DNA of 22,976 nucleotides. Source: CAZTLI01 sp964614375. Its GTDB lineage: Bacteria > Chloroflexota > Anaerolineae > Aggregatilineales > Phototrophicaceae. Below are positions 7,633 to 13,958 of the stretch, piece after piece. Within the stretch, counting starts at the first letter, position 1; each line of letters starts with the position of its first letter. Below the pieces are notes generated by a model. That model was not told the origin of the DNA and did no database searches. It saw only the letters and a list, made by a program, of their open reading frames with translations. The position numbers and the translations under genes are program-made. Location of the stretch: NCBI GenBank assembly GCA_964614375.1, contig CAZTLI010000025.1, forward strand, positions 1-22,976. The letters are read 5' to 3'.

Positions 7633-8541
7633 ATGCACATTTTGATGCTGTTTTTAGATGGAATCGGTCTCGGTGATAACGACCCGACGGTTAATCCATT
7701 TGCCGCCGCCCACATGCCGACATTGACTGCGCTGACGAATGGACATCGCTGGCTGCGGGACATGGGCAGGCAGGAATCGGCGCGCGCGCTCTTTATTCCG
7801 ACTGACCCCTGCCTTGGCGTGCCGGGTCGTCCCCAGAGTGGGACAGGTCAAGCGACCATCCTCACCGGAAAAAACGTGCCCCAAATCACAGGCCGACATT
7901 ATGGCCCCAAACCCGACGCAGATACGCGCAAACTTCTGGCGGCAGATAATTTCTTCAAACAGGTCGTCAATGCGGGCAAAACCGCCGCCCTGCTAGAAGC
8001 CTACCCTCCACGCTGGCACAAAGGTATCAATCGCGGTAAAAGCCTGCGCGCGAGTTTTCAACTTGCGCCCCATGAGGCGGGTTTGCCGACATTTGGCGAG
8101 GCCGAAATCTACAGTGGACAGGCGCTCTCTGGCGATTGGACGGGCGAAGGCTGGCGTTCCCAACTCGGTTATGCCGATACACCTGTTTATACACCGCACG
8201 AAGCGGGCGTCAAACTGGTTGAACTCTCGCGGCAGTACGATTTTGCCTTCCATTCGCACTGGTGGTCGGATATTGTGGGGCATCGCGGGCCAATCGAAGA
8301 TGGCATTCGTATCCTCGAATTGTTCGACGGCGTGATGGCGGGCGTCCTGGCTGCGTGGGACGATGACGAAGGCGTCATCATCGTCACCAGCGATCATGGC
8401 AACATGGAAGATGTCAGCACCCGCAAACACACGGAAAATGATGTGCCGGGACTCATCATCGGCAGTCAAAAGGATGTCTTTGCCGATGTCCGTGCCCTCA
8501 CCGATTTTGTGCCGCGTATGGCAGCGCTCTTATTATCCTGA
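7633..8541 (+). CDS. Alkaline phosphatase superfamily metalloenzyme (iPGM-like)
   Basis: A 302-residue protein of the alkaline phosphatase/phosphoglycerate mutase metalloenzyme superfamily. Seen motifs are the first metal ligand in LFLDGIGLG (Asp9), the nucleophile loop PQSGTGQATILTG (Ser69 or Thr71), SDIVGHRG near residue 213 and TSDHGNMEDVSTRKHT near residue 252. The metal site is therefore complete. It is much shorter than true cofactor-independent phosphoglycerate mutase (about 510 residues) and lacks the inserted phosphotransferase domain, so it is more likely a phosphatase or phosphodiesterase of unknown substrate. Six bases separate it from the MBL gene and 24 from the transporter, which fits an operon. 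A weak ribosome-binding site precedes the ATG. Confidence 0.8.
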   Translation: MHILMLFLDGIGLGDNDPTVNPFAAAHMPTLTALTNGHRWLRDMGRQESARALFIPTDPCLGVPGRPQSGTGQATILTGKNVPQITGRHYGPKPDADTRKLLAADNFFKQVVNAGKTAALLEAYPPRWHKGINRGKSLRASFQLAPHEAGLPTFGEAEIYSGQALSGDWTGEGWRSQLGYADTPVYTPHEAGVKLVELSRQYDFAFHSHWWSDIVGHRGPIEDGIRILELFDGVMAGVLAAWDDDEGVIIVTSDHGNMEDVSTRKHTENDVPGLIIGSQKDVFADVRALTDFVPRMAALLLS

Positions 8542-8565
8542 GTACACACCGGGACAGTCACCACT

Positions 8566-9783
8566 TTGCACACCGAGACAAAAACCAGAGATTGGTCGAT
8601 ACTTAAATCAGTATTCGCGCTGACATTCAGCCGCCTGATTATCAATATCACGCGACGATTTCCCTATCCCTTTATCAACACCATCGCCATACAGCTTGGG
8701 GTCCCAATTGATTATGTCCAGAATGTCGTGGCAGTCCAGGCCGGAATCGGTGTCACCAGTCCATTATTTGGCACATTGACCGAACGATTTGGCCCCAAAC
8801 GTGTGATGCTGGGATCAATGCTATTGATGGCGGGTGTTAGTCTGTTGGGTGTGTCCGCACCACACTTTGGGTTATTCGCGTTCATATTTATCCTTTATGG
8901 CGTTGGCAAGATGATTTACGACCCGGCGATGCAAGCCTATCTGGGCGAAAAAGTGCCCTATGCGCGCCGCGCACAGGCCATCGGCATCACCGAACTCAGT
9001 TGGGCGGGGTCGCTGTTTGTGGCCGCGCCCGTGGCCGGATTTTTGCTGGACACGAGTGGCTTGCAGTCGATTTTCGCGTTACTGGCACTTTCATTGGTCG
9101 TCGCCACTGCTGTTGTCGCCTATGTTTTGCCGCCCGACAGTTCCACCAATGTCAAGCGCAAAGTCCGACTGGTTAACCCCGTTACCGCATGGCGTATCAT
9201 CCGCGAGTCGCCAGCGGCAGTGGGCGCGCTCGCCTATTCGATGTTGTTTGTAGCAGCGAACGAAATCTTTTTTATCAACTACAGCCAGTGGATGGAACTA
9301 TCGTTTGAACTGGTCGTGACGACACTGGGCATTGTCACCGTTATCATTGCCGTAGCAGAAGTTGTGGGTGAATTCGGGGTGATTGGACTGGCTGATCGCT
9401 TCGGCAAGCGGCGCATGGCCTTGATCGGGGTCGTCATGAGTGGAATCGGGTATCTCGTGCTGCCGCTGCTGTCGTTTAGCCTGCCTGTGACGCTCGTTGG
9501 TCTATTTGTCATGTTCTTTTTTGTGGAAGTTGCTATCGTTTCATCTATCCCGCTGTTCACCGAAGTTCTGCCCAATGCGCGTGCGGTGATGATGAGCGGC
9601 AATGTCGCGGCGCATTCGTTAGGGCGAATGGGCGGTGCGTGGTTAGGCGGACAACTGTATGTATGGACAGGCAGCTTTCAATTCATTGGCCTGCTGTCGA
9701 TGGCATTTTGCATCGTGGCGGTGCTCATCATGTGGCGCTTCATTCCAGAGCAAATCTCCACCCAGGATATAGCGCCGCAATAG
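8566..9783 (+). CDS. MFS transporter
   Basis: A 405-residue membrane protein with about 12 hydrophobic segments, of the major facilitator superfamily. The motif A loop occurs in both halves: GTLTERFGPKRVMLGS after TM2 and GLADRFGKRRMALIG in the second half. The substrate cannot be read from sequence. The start is TTG at 8566, because the frame closes upstream at 8539-8541, no ATG or GTG lies before TM1, and the first helix begins about residue 12. The ribosome-binding site is poor, so it may depend on translation of the preceding gene. It is the last gene of the murJ run; ffh follows after a 135-base gap with its own promoter. Confidence 0.87.
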   Translation: MHTETKTRDWSILKSVFALTFSRLIINITRRFPYPFINTIAIQLGVPIDYVQNVVAVQAGIGVTSPLFGTLTERFGPKRVMLGSMLLMAGVSLLGVSAPHFGLFAFIFILYGVGKMIYDPAMQAYLGEKVPYARRAQAIGITELSWAGSLFVAAPVAGFLLDTSGLQSIFALLALSLVVATAVVAYVLPPDSSTNVKRKVRLVNPVTAWRIIRESPAAVGALAYSMLFVAANEIFFINYSQWMELSFELVVTTLGIVTVIIAVAEVVGEFGVIGLADRFGKRRMALIGVVMSGIGYLVLPLLSFSLPVTLVGLFVMFFFVEVAIVSSIPLFTEVLPNARAVMMSGNVAAHSLGRMGGAWLGGQLYVWTGSFQFIGLLSMAFCIVAVLIMWRFIPEQISTQDIAPQ

Positions 9784-9859
9784 GTGTTTTTCTTACGACA
9801 ATTCAATATCTGCCTCGTATACTGAAAATGTTGACCGTACCGCTGCCCGTCATCATATC

Positions 9860-9888
9860 TTGACGTATGCCAGTCTGTCATCTACAAT
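9860..9888 (+). promoter_or_regulatory. Sigma-70-type promoter of ffh
   Basis: TTGACG (9860-9865) and TACAAT (9883-9888) are separated by 17 bases, each matching five of six consensus positions. The predicted start near 9895 leaves a short leader with AGGGAA before the ATG at 9919. No clear terminator of the upstream MFS gene is seen in 9784-9859. Confidence 0.7.
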
Positions 9889-9918
9889 TCCGGGCGCGGT
9901 TTTATCCAGGGAATATTT

Positions 9919-11271
9919 ATGTTTGAAAGTTTGAGTCAACGCCTCCAAAAGACATTTGATAGTCTTGGCAAAGGCGGTATCGTTCGTGAAAAAGATGTAA
10001 GTGACGCCATGCGTGAGGTACGTATGGCGCTGCTGGAAGCCGATGTCGCGCTGCCTGTCGTCAAGGATTTTGTCAATCGGGCGAAAGACCGGGCTATTGG
10101 CGCGGAGGTGCATAAGAGCCTGCGCCCCGCCGAGCAAGTCATCAAAATCGTCCATGAAGAACTGGTCGAAACGCTGGGCGAACCCGGACGCTTGAACTTT
10201 TCCGGCAGCAGCAAACCGCATGTGATTATGATGGTCGGCTTGCAGGGGTCGGGTAAAACCACCACTGCGGGCAAACTGGCACTGCATCTGCGCGAACAGG
10301 GACGACAGCCCTTTCTCATCGCCGCCGATACCTATCGTCCAGCAGCCGTTGACCAGCTTGTAACCCTGGCGAAACAGGTGCAGGTCGATTATTACGAAGA
10401 AGGTGTGTCCGCCAAACCCGAAGACATCGTGGTGCGCGGTTTAAAAGCCGCCAAAGATGCGGGCGCAGCCGTCGCCATCATCGACACAGCGGGTCGTCTG
10501 CAAATCGCTGAAGATTTGATGCGTGAGCTTGAAGAAATCAAGAAGCGCACACAACCCGCCGAAGTCTTGCTGGTTGCAGACGCGATGACGGGCCAGGAAG
10601 CGGTCAATATCGCGCGTGGCTTTAACGAGCGCGTGGGCATCACGGGTCTCATCCTGACGAAAGTGGATGGTGATGCGCGCGGCGGCGCGGCGCTGTCGAT
10701 GCGGGCGGTGACGGGCGTACCGATTAAATATCTTGGCACGGGCGAAAAACTGTCGAAGGATACGCTGGAATTGTTCCATCCAGATCGCCTCGTAGACCGC
10801 ATTCTCGGCATGGGCGATGTGCTGTCGCTCATCGAGACGGCGCAGGAAGCCTATGAAGAAGAAGAAGCCCTGCGCCTGCAAAAGAAGTTGATGGAAAACA
10901 ACTTCACGTTGCAGGACTTTCTGGAACAGTTGCAAAAGATTCGCAAAATGGGGTCGATCACCAAGCTCATGGGCATGATTCCCGGCATGAGTCGTCTGCA
11001 AATGGCGGAAATGGTCGATAACGAAGAAGTCGAACAGCGCATCCGACGGGTGGAAGCCATCATCAACTCAATGACACCTGCCGAACGCAATAATCCAAAG
11101 CTGTTGAATGCCAGCCGCAGAAAACGCATCGCCGCCGGGAGTGGTGTAGAAGTGCGGGATGTGAACGATGTCATCAGCCAATTCCGGCAGATGCAGAAGA
11201 TGATGCAGCAGCTCCGTCGGGGGCGGCTGCCGAAAATACCCGGTATGCCCAGTCTTCCCGGTATGATCTAA
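9919..11271 (+). CDS. ffh: Signal recognition particle protein Ffh (SRP54)
   Basis: A 450-residue GTPase that binds 4.5S RNA and hydrophobic signal sequences and brings ribosomes to the FtsY receptor at the membrane. The N domain is residues 1-90. The G domain shows G1 GLQGSGKTT (107-115), the ADTYRPAAVDQL insertion-box motif, G3 DTAGRLQ, G4 TKVDGDARGG and the closing KYLGTGEK. The methionine-rich M domain covers residues 325-430, with MGSITKLMGMIPGM and the RNA-binding region where R-R-K-R-I-A-x-G-S-G is seen (RRKRIAAGSG). Length is normal. A strong promoter and an AGGGAA site support the ATG. It heads the ffh-rpsP-khpA-rimM set. Confidence 0.97.
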   Translation: MFESLSQRLQKTFDSLGKGGIVREKDVSDAMREVRMALLEADVALPVVKDFVNRAKDRAIGAEVHKSLRPAEQVIKIVHEELVETLGEPGRLNFSGSSKPHVIMMVGLQGSGKTTTAGKLALHLREQGRQPFLIAADTYRPAAVDQLVTLAKQVQVDYYEEGVSAKPEDIVVRGLKAAKDAGAAVAIIDTAGRLQIAEDLMRELEEIKKRTQPAEVLLVADAMTGQEAVNIARGFNERVGITGLILTKVDGDARGGAALSMRAVTGVPIKYLGTGEKLSKDTLELFHPDRLVDRILGMGDVLSLIETAQEAYEEEEALRLQKKLMENNFTLQDFLEQLQKIRKMGSITKLMGMIPGMSRLQMAEMVDNEEVEQRIRRVEAIINSMTPAERNNPKLLNASRRKRIAAGSGVEVRDVNDVISQFRQMQKMMQQLRRGRLPKIPGMPSLPGMI

Positions 11272-11301
11272 CTATCTATAGCGACATTATCAATACACAT
11301 A

Positions 11302-11326
11302 CCGGAAGAAGATGCCGGTAAATTTT
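11302..11326 (+). terminator. Weak hairpin between ffh and rpsP
   Basis: TACCGG and CCGGTA form a 6-bp stem around a 9-base loop, followed by AATTTT. It could partly terminate ffh transcripts, or simply structure the rpsP leader. The rpsP ribosome-binding site (AAGGAG) begins a few bases after it. Confidence 0.35.
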
Positions 11327-11345
11327 GAAGGAGCATAAGTAAGCA

Positions 11346-11828
11346 ATGATTCGAATTCGTCTACGCCGTACTGGACTGAAAAAACAACCGAGCTATCGCG
11401 TCGTGGTAGCCGACCAACGCACATCACGCGATGGGCGCTTTATCGAAATTATCGGGCATTATAACCCCCGCACCCGTCCCGCGACGGAAGTGCTTCAGGA
11501 AGACCGCGCGCTGCACTGGTTGAGCGTGGGCGCACAGCCATCAGATAGCGTCAAACGCATTATGCAGCATACCGGCACATGGGAACGCTTCGAACGCCTG
11601 CGTAAAGGCGAAGACCTCGAAAAACTGGTCGAAGAAGCGCAAAAGGCTGCTACCGATGTACAGGACATTGACCCGCGAACTGCCTATCCTGCCCCGGCTG
11701 CGGGTGCATCCAAGCAAAAGGAACAGGAAATGGAAGCCATCGTTGACGAGGTAGAAACCGAAAGCAACGCTGTGCCTGCTGATGACGCCGATGCTGAAGA
11801 GGACGCAAGCGAAGACGCCGAAGCATAA
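11346..11828 (+). CDS. rpsP: 30S ribosomal protein S16 with long acidic C-terminal extension
   Basis: The first 80-90 residues are S16: MIRIRLRRTGLKKQPSYRVV, then DGRFIEIIGHYNPRT and a region ending in RIMQHTGTWERFE. S16 is an early-assembling protein of the small subunit. Typical S16 is 80-100 residues; this one has 160, with a tail from about residue 95 that is Ala/Glu/Asp-rich (AVPADDADAEEDASEDAEA at the end) and probably disordered. An AAGGAG lies upstream, spaced about 12 bases from the ATG. It lies between ffh and khpA, 37 bases before the latter, as in many bacteria. Confidence 0.95.
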   Translation: MIRIRLRRTGLKKQPSYRVVVADQRTSRDGRFIEIIGHYNPRTRPATEVLQEDRALHWLSVGAQPSDSVKRIMQHTGTWERFERLRKGEDLEKLVEEAQKAATDVQDIDPRTAYPAPAAGASKQKEQEMEAIVDEVETESNAVPADDADAEEDASEDAEA

Positions 11829-11865
11829 GCCAGATTGCCGATACTGAACCGGAGACAGAACCCTT

Positions 11866-12096
11866 ATGGAAAAAGAACTGGTTGAACATATCGCTAAAAA
11901 TCTGGTGAACGACCCCGCCCAGGTCACTGTCACACATAAAGATCGTGGCAATACCACCATCTTGCAACTGCATGTCGCTCAAGATGATATGGGGCGTGTG
12001 ATTGGTAAAAATGGGCGGGTCGCGAATGCGATACGATCTCTGCTGCGTGCCTCGAGCAGTCGCAAACGCAATCGGATTATCCTCGAAATAGATTAA
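11866..12096 (+). CDS. khpA: KH-domain RNA-binding protein KhpA
   Basis: A 76-residue single KH-domain protein. It begins MEKELVEHIAKNLVNDP and carries the GxxG RNA-binding loop in GRVIGKNGRVANAIRSLL. KhpA binds RNA with its partner KhpB and affects cell size and translation in firmicutes. Its length and its place between rpsP and rimM are both typical. The gene ends 4 bases before the rimM start. Confidence 0.95.
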   Translation: MEKELVEHIAKNLVNDPAQVTVTHKDRGNTTILQLHVAQDDMGRVIGKNGRVANAIRSLLRASSSRKRNRIILEID

Positions 12097-12100
12097 CCAC

Positions 12101-12667
12101 ATGACAAACGAACAACAGACAGGGTTGAGTAACACACCTCAACCCTATTATCTGGTTCTTGGCAAAGTGCTGCGTCCGCATGGTGTGCGTGGCGAACTGC
12201 GCGTCCAGTTGATGACCGATTATCCCGAACGCATCGCAAATTTAGAATTTATCTATCTTGGCAGCGACCCGATGCAAGAGAAAGCAGACCGTTATCACCT
12301 CAAAGCCATGCGCCGCAACAAGGGATATGGGTTATTGACCTTACACGGAATCCGCGACCGCAATACTGCCGAAACACTGCGTGATTTGCTGGTTATGGTA
12401 GACATTGCCCATGCCGTTCCACTAGACGAGGGCGAAATCTATCTTTACCAGCTCATTGGAATGTGCGTTCATACTGATGCTGGCAGCGTTTTAGGCGACA
12501 TTACCGACATTATCGAGACCGGGGCAAATGATGTCTATGTGGTGCAGAGCGAGGATTACGGCGAAATTCTAATCCCAATTACCGATGAAACCCTCATCGA
12601 AACCAACATCAATGCCCGAAAAATTGTCGTTAAATTGCCTGAGGGACTGCTCCCCGATAGCCAATAA
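12101..12667 (+). CDS. rimM: Ribosome maturation factor RimM
   Basis: A 188-residue factor that helps 30S 3'-domain assembly by binding S19. The N-terminal RimM domain starts at YLVLGKVLRPHGVRGELRV (residues 16-34) and runs to about residue 98. A PRC-barrel domain follows (LYQLIGMCVHTDAGSVLGDI to about residue 185). The first 15 residues (MTNEQQTGLSNTPQP) are a non-conserved lead. The ATG is 4 bases after khpA without a clear ribosome-binding site, so coupling is likely. A perfect 9-bp hairpin lies in codons 7-16. In many genomes trmD and rplS follow; here dprA does. Confidence 0.95.
   Translation: MTNEQQTGLSNTPQPYYLVLGKVLRPHGVRGELRVQLMTDYPERIANLEFIYLGSDPMQEKADRYHLKAMRRNKGYGLLTLHGIRDRNTAETLRDLLVMVDIAHAVPLDEGEIYLYQLIGMCVHTDAGSVLGDITDIIETGANDVYVVQSEDYGEILIPITDETLIETNINARKIVVKLPEGLLPDSQ
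12121..12146 (+). promoter_or_regulatory. Perfect hairpin in the first codons of rimM
   Basis: AGGGTTGAG (12121-12129) and CTCAACCCT (12138-12146) form a 9-bp perfect stem with an 8-base loop. There is no T-tract, so it is not a normal terminator. It begins 20 bases after the rimM ATG and could slow initiation or stabilise a processed mRNA end. Confidence 0.5.
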
Positions 12668-12671
12668 CTGC

Positions 12672-12701
12672 TTGACAAGCCCAATAACCGCTTGCTATGC
12701 T
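12672..12701 (+). promoter_or_regulatory. Strong sigma-70 promoter of dprA with extended -10
   Basis: TTGACA (perfect -35, 12672-12677) and TATGCT (12696-12701), preceded by TGC as an extended -10, are 18 bases apart. Transcription would begin near 12708, inside the longest open frame of dprA. This rules out the upstream TTG at 12692 as the start codon for this transcript. Confidence 0.75.
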
Positions 12702-12718
12702 GTGCAATACGTGGATAT

Positions 12719-13834
12719 ATGGGGGTGAGAGTTTGCCGTTTGAACACGCAAACAAGGTATTGGCTCGGTTTTAGTCTCATACCTACAATTGGTCCCAGTC
12801 GATTAGCCCAACTCAATAGTTACTTTGGTAATTTGCAACAAGCATGGTCTGCCGGGGAAACCGCCCTGAAAAGTGCCGGGTTAGATAATCAGGCGCTAGA
12901 AAATGTGCTCAAACTGCGGCCTGGCATTGATCTTGATCATGAAGTCGAGCGCGTCAAACAGGCCAACGCCCATGTAATCACGCTGGAGGATGACATTTAT
13001 CCAGCGAACTTACGCGAAATTGATGATGCGCCACCGATACTCTATGTGCGGGGCGCGCTTGCACCCATAGATTCAATGGCTTTGGCGGTTGTTGGCACGC
13101 GCAAACCCACACACTATGGACGAGATGCCACATTTAAGTTAACAAAACATCTCGCCGCGCAGGGGATTACTATTGTTTCCGGCCTTGCACATGGTATAGA
13201 CAGCATGGCACATCGGGCCGCACTGGAAGGTGGTGGACGAACAATTGCGGTGATGGGGACAGGCATCGATATTATATATCCACCCGATCATCAAGCACTC
13301 GCCGAGCAAATTGTGCATCAGGGGGCGCTGGTCAGCGAATTTCGGTTGGGCGCACCACCAGAAGGGCGCAATTTTCCCCGTCGCAATCGGATTATGAGCG
13401 GGATGTCACTCGGCGTGTTAGTCACGGAAGCGCCAGAAAAAAGTGGCGCGTTAATTACGGTTGAGGTGGCATTAGAACAGGGACGCGAGGTATTTGCGAT
13501 ACCAGCCAATATTTTCAATCCCATGGGGCGTGGCACGAACCGCCTGATACAAGAGGGCGCAAAACTGGTTTTACGGGTGCGCGACATCCTTGACGAGCTG
13601 AATGTCACCTATACTAACATACAAACACGCACCACCACCGCGCACATCATCCCGGAAAATGACATCGAAAGGCAGATTATGACCCAACTCGGCGCAGACC
13701 CTATTCATATTGACGACCTGACCCGCATGACAGGCTTATCTGCACAAACAGTCAGCAGTACCTTAACTATTCTGGAATTAAAAGGCCTTGCACAAAACGT
13801 CGGACACATGCAATATAGCCGGGTATTGACCTAG
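12719..13834 (+). CDS. dprA: DNA-processing protein DprA
   Basis: DprA binds incoming single-stranded DNA and loads RecA during natural transformation; it is also widespread in bacteria not known to be competent. The Rossmann-like core shows VGTRKPTHYGR, IVSGLAHGIDSMAHRAAL, IAVMGTGIDIIYPPDH, GALVSEF, PRRNRIMSGMS and ALEQGREVFAIPA, all standard. A helical N-terminal region (YWLGFSLIPTIGPSRLAQL) and a C-terminal winged-helix-like segment (QIMTQLGADPIHIDDLTRMTGL) are present. The frame is open to TTG 12692, but that codon overlaps the promoter. ATG 12719 gives 371 residues; TTG 12740, with GGGGGTGAG upstream, gives 364 and also fits the family start. The gene lies between rimM and topA. Confidence 0.95.
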   Translation: MGVRVCRLNTQTRYWLGFSLIPTIGPSRLAQLNSYFGNLQQAWSAGETALKSAGLDNQALENVLKLRPGIDLDHEVERVKQANAHVITLEDDIYPANLREIDDAPPILYVRGALAPIDSMALAVVGTRKPTHYGRDATFKLTKHLAAQGITIVSGLAHGIDSMAHRAALEGGGRTIAVMGTGIDIIYPPDHQALAEQIVHQGALVSEFRLGAPPEGRNFPRRNRIMSGMSLGVLVTEAPEKSGALITVEVALEQGREVFAIPANIFNPMGRGTNRLIQEGAKLVLRVRDILDELNVTYTNIQTRTTTAHIIPENDIERQIMTQLGADPIHIDDLTRMTGLSAQTVSSTLTILELKGLAQNVGHMQYSRVLT

Positions 13835-13876
13835 TATATACATAATCACAAGCTATTCATGCTATCGCGATATGAA

Positions 13877-13907
13877 TTGACTTGCACATCACGGTAAAGA
13901 AGATTAT
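13877..13907 (+). promoter_or_regulatory. Possible weak promoter of topA
   Basis: TTGACT (13877-13882) is followed after 19 bases by GATTAT (13902-13907), a poor match with a long spacer. A TATCGCGATA palindrome (13863-13872) and an ATTCAT/ATGAAT inverted pair (13855-13860, 13872-13877) lie just upstream and could be an operator. No terminator of dprA is seen in this 124-base gap. Confidence 0.3.
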
Positions 13908-13958
13908 CACTTATAAAGCAGCCATACACTGAACGTTTTGGAATGTTGAAGGACAAGC

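Noticed and set aside
12692..12718. Upstream TTG as dprA start
   Set aside because: The codon overlaps the spacer and -10 of a strong promoter and has no ribosome-binding site.
13855..13877. Palindrome TATCGCGATA with flanking inverted pair as a defined operator
   Set aside because: Only ten bases are perfectly paired and no regulator gene is nearby; noted with the topA promoter but not claimed as a site.
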